NCBI GenBank assembly: GCA_002261195.1
Contig: MVBO01000124.1
Location: 1 to 44,615 of the forward strand
Reading direction: 5' to 3'
From: Bifiguratus adelaidae
Taxonomy: Eukaryota > Mucoromycota > Endogonomycetes > Endogonales
Length of the DNA stretch: 44,615 bases
This document shows positions 1-11,618 of this stretch, piece by piece. The stretch's first letter is position 1, and each line of letters opens with the position of its first letter. Under the pieces are notes generated by a model. That model was not told where the DNA came from and ran no database searches. It was given only the letters and a program-made list of their open reading frames with translations. The position numbers and the translations under genes are program-made.

Positions 1-1191
1 CCGCGTGCGCGGGGGGGGGGGGGTAGCCGTTGAGATAACCCTGCACTGTGAACAATGTCGATGATATATCCGTACTTTCTTGTCCAAGGTGACCGAGCCG
101 CAGGATGTGTCTTCTCTCGGGATCTTGACTTTTGACAGTAGATGTTCCCACTTCTACTGTCATCGTCGTTTTCCGACTCCGGTTGTTCTTCTGGGGTGTT
201 TTCTTCAATGTGATTGAGGCGCGGCATCGCAGGCAGAGACATTCTCGGATACAGCGTTGGCGCTCCTAGGGACTAAGCGAGTCAACACCTTGATATTGTC
301 AACGATCATGCGGTCTTCGCCACCGACAGAGTCGCTAATTGTATCGAAAGGTGGGCACGAATGGCTACGCCCCATATGGTCTCGGGCTTCGTGGGCCTTG
401 GTTGAGATTGGCAGAACGGATTTCATTAAATCTAGTGGTCACACAGCTTGCCTCGTCGAATGTCTCCACATCCGCCTCCTCGACCTTGATGCCGGTCGCC
501 GTCTTAAGCCCATCTAGATAGCGATGGTACGCATCTTGTTGCGACACGGTGTTACCGAGCAGAAGCAGGAGATCTCGGAATTCGTTCGTATAGTCGATGA
601 CAATACGGGTCTGTTGCAGTCGCATATATCAGTTGCGGATAGCTCGTTCGCTATTAACCGGCGCAGAGGTTGCCCCAGGTACAAATACGTTGACTAGCAG
701 GCGTGTTTCGCAAATGGTTCCTCCACCAGGTTTGCGTTTCATCCCTCAGAAGTGTCATTGCAAGTTTGACGGTGAACCCGTCGCCTAAGGCATAAAGATC
801 CGCGTATGTCTCCACTTGCCACAATCAGTTTTCAACGGTAGCTGCCGTTCTTTCCGCTGTGTAAGTCGGTGGCTTATCCAGCTTTAGGCCATTCATTGAG
901 GCAGAGAATTTTTGTTTTTCTCCCTTGGGTGTTGCTCTACGGTGTCTTGGGGTTCGTCTCTTTGATTGTGTTCTCCAGAGAAGTGATCCTTGCATTCATT
1001 CTCTCTAATTGCTCCGAAATGGCATGAAGTACGTTTTGCAAGTTTGATGGGCCGATGTCTTGAGGTCTCTCCGTGGGCAAATCTTCGAAAGGTTTCTGAT
1101 GTGTCTCCGAGTCCGTATCGTCTGTGGCGGCTAGCGATACGAAGTAAACATGCACGCACACGCAAGGGTTTACAAATGGTCTAAGGTTCAA
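1..1191 (-). mobile_element. Ty3/Gypsy retroelement, left copy: decayed gag and start of protease
   Basis: Read on the minus strand this is the 5' part of an LTR retrotransposon that runs off the left edge. Near 1100-950 is a predicted coiled coil (LQNVLHAISEQLERMNARI). Then comes the gag core with the family's Trp/Tyr spacing (VETYADLYALGDGF, then QTWWRNHL), and at 600-365 the second gag half (DYTNEFRDLLLLLG, YLDGLK). The first residues of a retroviral-type protease region (FTVQGYLNGY) are at the window edge. The coding sequence is broken: an in-frame TGA lies at 827-825 where a Trp is expected, and several frame changes follow, so this copy is not expressed as one polyprotein. No zinc knuckle could be found. 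The 5' LTR and primer-binding site lie immediately upstream (1358-1228). Confidence 0.75.
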
Positions 1192-1227
1192 GGGTACAAG
1201 TAAAAGTCAAGGCCGCGGTTACCGTAT

Positions 1228-1241
1228 GCCCGACGCTACCA
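1228..1241 (-). other. Primer-binding site of the left retroelement
   Basis: One base after the LTR end the minus strand reads TGGTAGCGTCGGGC. It begins with TGG, the complement of a tRNA CCA tail, and resembles the initiator-Met type PBS (TGGTAGC...) used by many Ty3/Gypsy elements. The tRNA identity is inferred, not checked. Confidence 0.55.
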
Positions 1242-1242
1242 C

Positions 1243-1358
1243 TGTAGGAGGCGGCGTTGAAGGATAAGAGAAAAAGGATCTCTTTGATTAATCAGAGGTG
1301 AAGTTAATTAACTAGAACGGTCCTAGGCTTGATGAAGGACTCGGGTCTGCGTGCTGCA
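1243..1358 (-). repeat. 5' LTR (116 bp) of the left Ty3/Gypsy copy
   Basis: On the minus strand this begins TGCAGCACGCAGACCC and ends CGCCTCCTACA, the TG...CA ends of an LTR, and it is followed by the PBS. It aligns end to end with the solo LTR at 3602-3718 in opposite orientation: both share AGCACGCAGACCCGA near the start, CTTCACCTCTGAT in the middle, a T-rich stretch, and the CTACA end. An LTR of 116-117 bp is unusually short. Confidence 0.75.
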
Positions 1359-1639
1359 GTTAAGGTCGAATAGAAGTGGAACTCAACCGTATTGCTAACT
1401 CTGCTCTGCAGTATGTACATATAAAGCGATGTCCGCTGATAGAGTTTCTATTATATGCATTTTAATTCATGTCTAGCCATGATAACCGGGAGTCCTTATG
1501 CACTCTTACTGAAAAATTTTACTTTTTGTTGCTGAGCATATTGTTAGCGTTCCTGCTCGTTGTGCTCATTGCCTAGCGCCTTATTCCCTCCATACGTACT
1601 GTAGCTTTCTTGCATTCCATAACCACAACAGAAGCGTCA

Positions 1640-4200
1640 GCATAATACTGTACAGTCTGGTTTAGCACACTGCATCTCTGAATTCACTGTAAGTATGCGT
1701 GCTCTTTTCAGATCTCAGTCCTCCGTCACTATCCAACACAGACATGTTCTCACACGGTAGCCAGGCTAAAGTACAGTATGTGGGCAGCGCCTGCCACTTG
1801 CAGTATGCCTTATAGTAGAGATCAGCAGCCCTTAAACCCTTGGACCTCAGGTGAAGTGGCCAAGGACAAGGGTCCCCCACGTTCAGATGAACACCGATCC
1901 TTTCTTTTCGTATGGTTGTCTACTGCATGATACTGTAGACTATGCGCATAGAGCATTTGTTGTACAGAATCATTTAGATCTCATACAGTAGTATCACGTA
2001 CTGTACTGTACTGTACATTATCAGTCATATTGTAACATTATTCTGCCAGATGCAACTGTAGCATAGTTCAACAACGGTCGTGATATACAGTACAGTACGA
2101 TACTGTAGTGTGCGATAGTCGTTAATATACTGTACGCGATTTACGTATCTTCTCCGGCCATTGGTCCAACTACAGTACCTTCACGCGGCATCCTCAATTA
2201 TAGTTACCTATCTGTACTGGTTATTCGGGTCCTACTGTACAAGCGCAGTAAAGGTGTCAGCTTCCACGCAAAAATATATGTGAGCCATACAGTATGCATT
2301 CTTTATAAATTTCCACGACAGTAGGAAAACATATTGTACAGTAAAATTAACTAAACATGGACTAACGCTGATGCGAAAAATTAAGGGGAAATGATTGTTG
2401 TGCTCCATTGGGAAGAACCCTACTGTACAGTACTGCATGTTGTGTACATTAAATAATAATCTGATATTTACAGTATACTGTAAAAGTACAGTAGGTAAGT
2501 GTACAGTAGCAAAAGCCAGCTCGTAATGCAGAAAAGTGAAACAAGGGACACACATTCTGTATCTGTACAGTATTCTGATCGCACTTCCGATACATAAAGT
2601 CGTATGACTAAAGCTTGATTTACGCGAAGTAAGATAGATACACTACAGTACTGTATCAGCGATTGCTTGTTGCTCCATTGCCAAAAAAAATGCACTGTGC
2701 TATACAGTACAGGAGAGACTGTACAGTATAAGACAGAGATATACTGGCCAATTTTGGTAATTCCGAACAGAACGATGGGCACAGAGAAGCACATGAGGAG
2801 TCATAACATGTTGGCTCGTCCGCGGGGCTACAGTTCTGGGCTTGCGCATATTTTTCGGGAAGTGTTTGTCACTGTAATTACGGTATACAGTACTGTATCC
2901 AAAGTTGACCCAAATTTTTGTATTGCGGTTACTACGGCTGCGCTCACTACTCTACTGTAAGGACACTGATACCCCACCATGTGCATTGTTGCTCTGGCTC
3001 CTAGGCCTTTGGAAATGTTCTGTATGCGTTTCGACCTGTACTGTAAATCACAGTACTATACTGTAAGTGCCAAATGTGATAAGACGGCTACAGTACAGCA
3101 CTGTATATTTCTTTCTTTGATAGTGCTCTCAGCTTTACTCTATTGTACAGTATATACTGTAAGGTACTATATAGAATCAGCGTCAGGAGCAGCCTCAGGA
3201 AAATGAGACACGCACACAGTAGTGACAGTACTGTAAGCACTTGAAGTTTTGTCAAAGTCATTAAATTCATATAACGAAAAGCTGCTGTACAGTAACAGAA
3301 GAAGATGATGCATATAGTGAAACCTTGACTTTGCTAACAGCATACAGCATACAAATTTTACTGTAATAATAGACAAATTTTGCAATTTCAAAGAGAAAGC
3401 ATACAGTAGTATGAGAATATTCGGTACTGTACAGTATGCTTGATACTGTAAATATACAGTCCCATCGCCGCTTCGTTTTTGCCTACCTGCACATGCTTCT
3501 TGTCGTATTACTGTACAGAACAAATGATAATTCAGGTACTGTAGTATATGCATAATGCGGTTCAGATCGATCATAAATTAATTGTGATCCTACTGTAATA
3601 TTGTAGCACGCAGACCCGATTCCCTCTTAATCAATCCTAGCCCGATTTACTCAATTAGCTTCACCTCTGATAATAAAGAAAAACCTTTTTTTCTTACCCT
3701 TCAGCCCCGCCTTCTACAATTATACAGTACAGTACTGTACAAGGGTGAACTGAAGAAATTGCTTGTTGCTCAAATTCCAACGGTCTGTAGCTGTCAGATC
3801 TAAGGGCCCTACTGTAAGAGGAAGAAGTACTATAAGGTGGTGAATAGTACAATATTGGATCATTTACAGTACTACTGTATATGTACTCGTACAGTATACT
3901 GTGATCCGCAAAATCTATATACAGTATTTAGACTCAATAACTGTCCTAACAATTGCCAATTTGTACATTCTGACACCACAATCCGCTCTTCTCTACTGTA
4001 CAGTACAGGACAGTAACCCCAAGTTTGAGGATATCGCAGTATGACTCGGAGTCAATGAGAGAGAAACGACAGTTGATTTAGTTTTCAGTTACAGAGGTAG
4101 GTACTGTATACATAATACTGTACATGGATTGTGTGATGTCAGGAATTCGTGACCTACAATACAGTAGCACGCCAGAGTGCTACTGTATATACTGTACCCT
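1640..4200. repeat. Dense array of ACTGTA/TACAGT hexamers and their palindromic joins
   Basis: By hand count about 65-70 copies of ACTGTA or its complement TACAGT lie in these 2.6 kb; roughly one is expected by chance. They are often fused into perfect palindromes such as ACTGTACAGT and TACAGTACTGTA (for example 1647, 2002-2016, 2423, 2655, 3427, 3722, 3996). Copies are on both strands and irregularly spaced, with AT-rich unique sequence between them, so this is not a simple tandem repeat. Density falls to background outside these limits. The small ORFs inside have no recognisable domain and are broken up by the motif. No gene is supported here. Confidence 0.8.
3602..3718 (+). repeat. Solo LTR (117 bp) inside the ACTGTA array
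   Basis: It starts TGTAGCACGCAGACCC and ends CGCCTTCTACA, giving TGTAG/CTACA inverted ends. It matches the LTR at 1243-1358 along its whole length but lies in the opposite orientation. No gag, pol or PBS follows, so it is a solo LTR left by LTR-LTR recombination. The flanking pentamers are aatat (3597-3601) and attat (3719-3723), an imperfect target-site duplication. The target was itself ACTGTA-type sequence, so the array predates this insertion. Confidence 0.75.
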
Positions 4201-4290
4201 CCTTCCAACAGACGGTTTCCCGGCGCCGCAGCGGTTAGTGAGTCTAACAAACTTGTGATGTTGGTCAACTGAACGAGATGCATCGATTAT

Positions 4291-4355
4291 CTGATGATCG
4301 CAGTGATGATCAGTGGTGATGAGTGATGGTCTGATTGATCACCAGTGATGATCCG
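4291..4355. repeat. Degenerate GTGATGATC-type direct repeat
   Basis: Imperfect repeats of GATGATC, GTGATGATC and GAGTGATGG run through this stretch, with two TGATC palindromes. It sits just beyond the ACTGTA array. The rest of 4200-4790 is AT-rich and shows no gene. Confidence 0.4.
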
Positions 4356-4797
4356 ATAAAACGGCACAACACTGCGATAATGCGAGCGGTACTCCAAGGA
4401 GAGAGGCTCCTCCGAAAGATTGAGAGATGCTCATATAAACGTGAGGTGCAATCTGGTAAAGCGTAAAGTAGTCTTGATAACCACAGGTAACATTTTTATT
4501 AAAACGGTGATGGTGATGGTCAACAGATTAAGTAGTTGAACACCTTTGATCTCAATTTTAACGATGAACTGACTGATGGTCCAACTGATACGATGGACGG
4601 GGCAAACAAAGGAGTATCATTATGGGATAAGTCATATTTTGCATACATTTTAATTATAAAAATAATAGCAAGCATTGGTAGTAGTCGCAATTAGGCAAAA
4701 GTAAACTCTAATGGACAGCGCAGTCGTCAATGCATGCTGATAAATTGATGTGACTTGGCTGGCGTACATGTTGACACGCTGTCCTAAGCGGGCAAGA

Positions 4798-7700
4798 TTA
4801 TGCGGCGCGCGAAAAGCGCAGCTTGGTCTTCTCTTTCTGATGACTGCAGAGTGGTTTTCTGTTTCTCTGAGGTAGACCTCTAAAAACCTGTTGCCCGTGT
4901 CTCATCTCCTCTTCGTTCACCCAGGTATTGTCTTCCGGCGGATATCCCAACCATTTGACTAAGTACTGCTTCTTTTGATCTCTTCCCCGGCCTCGCCAGC
5001 GCTCGTCCAGTACCTTTTCGATTTTGTGTTCCATTGAGTCGGAGTTTCGACATAGAATGGTGGCGGTTGCTGTACTTCCGCTTGGAGCTCGCTGGTTTGA
5101 TGTCTCTTCAACAGAAACACATGGAAGTCTGGGTGGATTGCAAGTGATCTGCTAAGTCCAATTCGTAGGCCACGTCGGATACCTTGTTCTTTAGGGTGTA
5201 GGGTCTGATGTATTTTGGTTATAGTGACCTTGCCATGCTACTTGGCACATTTGTCAGATGCATGTTGGTAATCGACAATAGGACTTGGTTTCCTACTCCG
5301 AACTCCTCTTCCTTTCTCTTGAGGTCTACGTTTCGCTTTTGTCGTCCTTGCGCCTTGATGAGAGCTGTCGTTGCTTCCTCGATGTTGCGATTGAGGGCGT
5401 TAAGCTTTGGACTTTTGGTCAAGATTCGAGACTGTGGCCGTTCTTGGTAGCTTCCGTTAGGGCGGAAGCTGAGAATTGCAACGGTACGCAAGAAGAGTTG
5501 TAACGAGTGTGTGATCGTAGAGGAAATCGCTTGTAAAGTTCCGGAAACCAACTCTGCGAAATCGACGTCGTCGCCCGGAAAGGAAATTTAGTTGCTGTAC
5601 GAAAGCTTCATGTCATTACAGATGGTCTCCAGTATGTCTTTGGCTGCAGGTACCTCTTGCACATCTTGCAGTCCCACTGTGCTCGGAACTAATGGTCCGT
5701 GTCCAGTCACCATCTCATATGGGGTCTTCTGCGTTGAAGCCTGCTAGGCAGCGTCGTATGTGAATTCCACCAGCGGTAAGTATTCGTCCCAGTCTCGTTG
5801 GTTTGTTGGCACAAACGCCCGAAACATTTATTCCATAGTTCGGTCCATTCGCTCTGTCTGTCCATCCGGTTGTCGGTGGAATGCCCTACTCATGTTCAAC
5901 CTTGTGCTCAGTGCCGCTATAAGCGTCAGAAGATACTGGTGAATCTTGGGTCTCGATCGCTGACAATACCTTGAGGCATTCCATGTAATCGAAACATGTT
6001 GTCGATGAAAAGTTTGGCGGTGTCCTTTGCTGATACGTTGTCGATGTCGGTATGAAGGGAGCCATCTTGCTAAGCCGATCGACTACTATTAAAACCGCAT
6101 CATAGCCACGCTTCGTCTTTGATAACGAAACCACACAGTCCTTGGACATGTCCGACCAATTTCTCGTGGGTATTGGCAATGGTTGCAGAATCCCGCAGGA
6201 TGGGCGTTGGAGAACTTGCTCCTTTGACATATTGAACATCCGTTTACAAAGTCTCGGGCCAGGCAAACGTCCTTCGTGTTGATGTTAATGTTTTGTCTTG
6301 CCCAAGGTGACCCGTAATCGGCGTCCCATGTGGTTCGAGGAGACTGTGTTGTCGTAATACCTTGGTCACCGGATCTCTTCCTTGATGTATAGGTAGGCCT
6401 TCGAACTTGTGTACTCCTTCTGCTGACTCTTCTCCCTCCTAAAGCATGTGGCATTAGTCTCCGTATTGCTGAATCGTCGCGAATTGCTTGTCGGATCATT
6501 TCTTTGCAATCGAAACTGGTCACAGGATAGTTGTTGAGGTGAGTGGCTTAACTTCTTTGGAAGTCGGAACGACGCGATATCGCGTCGGCTACTACATTTT
6601 GCTTTCCAGAGCTATATATGATCTCGATGTCATACTGCCATGAGTTCTTGCCAGCGCGCTTGACGGCCGCTTAGCGTGGGTTGAGTCGGAAAGTGAATGA
6701 TGGAATGTGGCCGGTGTAGGCAGTTGTTTTTGATTCGTGTAAGTATGCCCACCGTTAGCGTAGTGTCAACACGATAGCTAACAGTTAATTTCATGCAGGG
6801 AATAACGGTCTCTGCATCATTCATCTGGCCGGCCTGTGACTGTTGGGTTCTCCTTGCATGAGTGCGGCGCCTGTTGCAAAACCAGAGGAATCGGTAATCA
6901 CTATGAACGGCTTGTTCATGCCCCGGACGGCGAGGCACAACGCTTTGACGTCATGGCTTGCTTGACATTGTCGAATGCCTGCTGACGCCTTCGAGTCCAT
7001 TCAAAGGGTACCTCTTGCTCCGTTAAATTGGTCAATGGAGCGGTGATCTTTGTGTATGTTCGGTAAAGGTCGCCAGTCCCAAGAACACTCGAACTTCGTG
7101 TACTTCTCGTGGAGCTCGCCAGTTCACAATCGTGTCCACCTTTGAATTATCGACTTAGACTCCGACCTTTGACACGACATGCCCGAAACAATGTACCGAT
7201 TGTTCTAGAAAATGACATTTGCTTTTCTTGCAGAAACGCTTTTCTCGTCGGAGTACTTCGAATACAGTTCGCAAATGCTGCATATGGCTCATTTGTTCTT
7301 GCGAAAATACCAATATATCATCGATATATACTACGATGAAGTCGTCAAGATATGGTTGGAATACTCTGTTCAGCAATGCTTGGAACGTTGAGGGTGCAAT
7401 AGTAAGCCCAAATGGCATCACTAAGCACTCGTAGAGATCGTAGCGTGTGGTGAAGGCTGACTTCGCGATGCTGTCCTCCTTTAGACGTACTTGATTGTAT
7501 CCAGAGAACAAACCAAGATAGATAGAATGGTGGCGCCAGCTAGTTGGTCCAGCCGCGTGTGAATATGGGGGGTAGCTGTTATGCACCGTGGCTTTGTTTA
7601 ACATTCGATAATCGTGACATAGTCGAAGTGGGCCGTCCTTCTTCTTGACAAAGAGCACCAGCGCCGCCTAAGGTACTTGGTGTGATTCAGCCTTTGTTGA

Positions 7701-7996
7701 TTCGTACCTTCAGCTCCTGCTTTAGAGCCTCCAGTTCCTTCTGTGAGCATCGATACGCAGCCGTTGCCTGCGACTCGCCCGTTTCCAATACAATTTCGTG
7801 ATCCCAACTCCCAGCGTGGAGGTGGTAAGCAATCAGGTATGTCGTTCGGAAATAGATCGCTATGCTCTTGTAGAGTTTCTCCAATTCTTGCGGCTTCGGT
7901 GTATCCTGAATCGCGATTGATGGGGCGGCCCATAGTGCTGAGAGTTGGTGAGATATGGTCATAGTCAACAAGATGCGCGGTTTGGCTGGTATTCAA
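4798..7996 (-). mobile_element. Ty3/Gypsy chromovirus pol, decayed (RT, RNase H, integrase, chromodomain)
   Basis: On the minus strand the domains follow chromovirus order. A pre-RT linker is at 7990-7660 (LETGESQATAAYR, KELEALKQEL). Reverse transcriptase is at 7658-7155, with LFVKKKDG, VMPFGLT and the catalytic YIDD. RNase H is at about 6938-6600 (DAET, TLSGRQARWQELMA). The integrase zinc-binding segment is at about 6290-6240 (CSICQRSK), the integrase core at 6266-5886 ([27 protein letters not shown]) and its C-terminal part at 5400-5230 (RKEEEFGVGNQVLLS). A chromodomain is at 5028-4900 (QYLVKWLGYPPEDNTWV). Each domain is in a different frame with stops and small deletions, so the polyprotein is dead. 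No gag lies upstream and no LTR of the 116-bp family flanks it, so it is truncated or belongs to another subfamily. Confidence 0.9.
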
Positions 7997-8727
7997 CCGT
8001 AGGTTGTTAAACCTGATGCTAAGACGCCAAGCAGCGAAAGCTCACCGCTGATGACGACGACTAATGGTGTGATTTTCACAAAGAGGACATGATTCGGTTC
8101 AATAGTAGCAGACTGATAGGTCGCTTTGTTGTTGGACAAAAAACTGAAACATACGCCGAAAGGTCACTTGATATGAGCGGTCAAAGTCGAGTGAGAATTT
8201 GAGAGAGGAGCTCACCTGTTGCCCTGAACAAGAAAATATATTTCGACTTCGGGACGCCTCGACAAATGTTATGGATGGAAAGGCGGTAAAGTGGGTATAG
8301 ATCGAAAACAATGTAAAAATTGCGGCGAACAATGCCCACCAAAATCTGTTAGAACAATTAGGCTTGTCGTCTGTTCAAGCGAATTCGAGCGTTTGTGTCA
8401 ACATTAAAGTGAGGCAACTTTAGGGGGTACATGAGTTGAGGGAAATCAAATAGTAGACATTAGGTCGTAGACCTGTTGAAGTAGGCATGTACTTGCCTGC
8501 AAATTCCAGTGCGTATATGTGCATGCTAAATGAATGTCCATCACTTGCTGTGTTCCCACTCTGCTCTATTCTACAGCATCAGCCTATATCTATACGACAA
8601 ATACTGTAATGTCGAGTCAACATTCTACATGCAGAAACGTTCCTTGGAGGCGAAACCTCAATTCTATTCGCCAGCGGGTCGCATGATTGTGGTTCCCTAA
8701 GAACATTGCCGAATACATATAGTATGC
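7997..8727. other. Intergenic: retroelement remnant edge and 3' flank of the kelch gene
   Basis: No convincing gene. A minus-strand ORF of 77 codons (8332-8099) has a hydrophobic start but no recognisable domain. The part nearest 8000-8100 may be remnant protease/pol sequence of the retroelement. There is one ACTGTA at about 8604, which is background density. Confidence 0.4.
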
Positions 8728-11433
8728 CTACCGCCGATAGCGACTACCAGACTTGATATCCGAGGAATTCTGTGGGGTACTTGCCGCCTCCTTGATTTCA
8801 TATTCGACGTCGGCAGCTATTTGCAGAGCTTCCATTTGTCGCAACATTGGCTCACATGCTTGATAATGAGCTTCCGCCAAGGCAAAGCCTGTCCGTCTAA
8901 TGAGCTTGCCAGTGGATTTGACTACGCTCTCTTGCTGCTCACTGGCAGCATTATAATCAAGAGCCTTTTGGGCCCAATATGCAGCTGTAGCGGCAGAGAT
9001 ATAAGTAATTCAAGGCTTGGGCTATCGCAACGCCGCAACTTACTGGTACGAGCGTAGAAGTCGCGCAAGGACTCTCCAACCATAGGTGAAATGCCATCGT
9101 CACCACTTCCTTGCTATTTGTCGCATCACCGGATCAATCCTTTGTTCATTAGCAGATTCGCAAAGACTTACTGGCATGGAAGCATCATCCATTACGACGT
9201 CGGCACTCGTCGTTGGTGAAACGGCTTCACCTGCTTCATCTACCAGTGATGCAGACGGCTCACGTATTTGAACTTCATTGATCTCGTCCGTGCCGTCACT
9301 AGACGCATCGCTGTCGATATCTTCCTCGTCTTCGTCGTCGCTCTCTGCAATCCATCCGGTCTCGCCGCCGCTGCCAGCAGTGACGCATTCGCATTCCCCA
9401 TTCTTGTCCAGATGGACGACCCAGAAATCGTCTAAGGTGAACTCTTTGTCGCCGGACTCTATGATACCGCCGTACAAGTATAAATTCGATTTCTGAACTG
9501 CCAGCATTGCGTTGTAGCGTGCTCGGGGTAAATGCGCCGCGTTCTTTGAGAGCGTCAGATCATTACATAATGTATGCGAATCAAAAACTCACTGGATCGG
9601 CATTTTTCGGTGTTCGAAGTGGCAACGCAAACCACTTGCCTGTATCCACAATATATGTGTGCCTGCATCCCAACATGAATATGTTGCACGATAATTGGAT
9701 TGATGCGACAAGCAGACTCACATCTCCTCAAAGAAGGTACTCTCCATGCTTTCCTCATTGACGTCTTCATCATAAACGCCACCAAACATGACGGCTCGGT
9801 TCTTGTGTATCGCCATTGCTGCTCCACTACGTGGGCTATTTATTCTTAATATCGACTGCTGTGAAAGTCCACATGCTCATACCTGGGGCAATTGCTGCTC
9901 TTTTTGCGCTTATCCCACCGGATGGCAGCCAAGTCAACGTTCATTTTCAATAACCATGTGTCTATACTGGGTTAAATTTTGCAAGACAAGAGAACATGGA
10001 TGCAATTGACTTACCCGCTAATGTGACCCCCTTGGAACGTTCTCCTTTGATTTGCTGCTTGCAGTATCCACCGTGTAGAAGTGCGCCATTCTCCGTAGCC
10101 ACAAAACAAAACCCTGAACGTGCGCTGGAATGACACAAGCTTTTCTCAGCTTGCTAGCCTTAGTCTCGAATCTGTCGTGCTTACCTAGGCCGCTGCGCTG
10201 TGGACGGCAACTCAACCTTGCTCCACTACCAAGAGAAGTGTTCAAACGTTCTTAGAGCAGATAGCCTCGGTTTGAACCGAATTGAATGTTTACTTACCTT
10301 GTACTCTGTGGTATCGAATACCCAAAGATCATCGAAATAGTTGGTTTGATTATTGTTGTCATGAAATCCCCCAAAGAGTACTATCAAATGCTTCCAAAGC
10401 TGGGCATTCATAGGTGAGCTTTACGATTCACCGATGTCCACCCAAAGCACTTACAATCATTCGATGTCCTGACCTAGGAGTGGGCCGTGCTTTTGTTTCC
10501 AACTTTTCCCATTGGTTTGTTTTCAGATCAAGACTCCAAAAATCCTTGTAGCTAATTGGATGCGAATAAGCATGTGCTGACTATAACATATCAGAACCTC
10601 GTACTGGAAGAATTGCGTCTCATTCGGAGAAACAAATTCGCCTAAGCATTGTTGGCATCAATAGGCGTTGATATTTGGGAAGCTTTGGCCTTACCTCCAA
10701 ACAAAAACAGCGTCCCGGATGGTGTCACTACCATCTGTTGTGACGATCGCGGGCCAGGCGAGTTTGGACTTGTTATTCGCTTCCATTCATCCTTGTCTAT
10801 ATTATATCTTGGAAATGCGGACCATCAGTCAAATCAGATTGAATTAGGGTACGCAAACTTGTACGAACCGATAAAAGTCATTGTACATGTGCACTACAAG
10901 CCATCAGTAAGTCATAGCTTTATGTAACTCACATTAGGCATGCCTCACCTCTCTGTCCATCAAAGAATTCTCCTCCAAACAATAACAGCTCGCTCGTATT
11001 GATCGGATTAGCAATAAAGGAAGCGTTCGCTCGACGACTAAGTGGAGAAAGAACAACGTTACATGGACAGTCCTTCAAGCACCCTTACCGTCCCCGTGCC
11101 GATCAGCACCGAGTGCAAAATCATACCTCGGAGGACCACCGACAACTTCTTCAGTAATCTTGTAGAGTGTCTCTTGCTAGTATCCATATTGCTTAGACCA
11201 ATCACTCTAGATCAAACTCACAAAACTTTCCTACCTCCTCCTTGAACCGAGCTAGTATTGCATCGATATCTTCATCATCTTCATCAGCATTCTGTTGCTC
11301 CTTCTTGGCCTTCTTGCCCGCCTTTTTTGCAGCCTATCTATGAATCAGCCCTAGCTCCTCTTTCAGCAGATCTCACCTTAACTTCCACCCGAACCTTGTG
11401 TGCTGCCTTATCTTTCTTCTTAGCCTTGGGCAT
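8728..11433 (-). CDS. KEL3: Kelch-repeat protein, Kel3/KLHDC4 family
   Basis: A multi-exon gene on the minus strand. The start is the ATG at 11433 in a Lys-rich leader (MPKAKKKDKAAHK), followed across an intron by AAKKAGKKAKKEQ and an acidic segment ending DIDAILARFKEE; this basic then acidic N-terminus is typical of yeast Kel3 and human KLHDC4. Kelch blades follow: RRANASFIA...LLLFGGEFFDG (about 11040-10965), HLIVLFGGFHDNNNQTNYFD (10411-10320) and others in short exons, then MLAVQKSNLYLYGGIIESGD (from 9507). A long acidic linker (9350-9200) precedes a C-terminal helical region that starts ESLRDFYARTS and ends SGSRYRR before a TAG at 8728-8730. The family's biochemical role is unsettled; the kelch propeller implies protein binding. 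The family call is firm; the middle exons were not all resolved. Confidence 0.85.
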
Positions 11434-11618
11434 GACTCACGTGAAGGTCTGTGCGCCCCCGTGTCATTTTGCATTGGAGCAAAAAGCTTATCTCTTTCTT
11501 GCGCTCTCTTGCTTTGACTCGTTGGCTCTCCATGCTCCTTTAAGGTTGCTTTGCCGACTCTAGAGCTCATACGATCGTCCTAGCTGATTCTTGTTTTGCA
11601 TCTTGCACCACGTACATC

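Noticed and set aside
2232-3574. ORFs of 100-135 codons in the ACTGTA array
   Set aside because: Their translations are dominated by repeated YCTV/QYS-type peptides made by the hexamer itself; no domain and no shared frame.
4771-4776. TGTCAACATG on the minus strand just after the chromodomain as a 3' LTR start
   Set aside because: It is in the right place, but no matching LTR end, second LTR or target-site duplication was found.
1-8000. A single retroelement spanning the whole left part
   Set aside because: Both parts read on the minus strand, but pol lies upstream of the LTR and gag; that order needs two separate copies.
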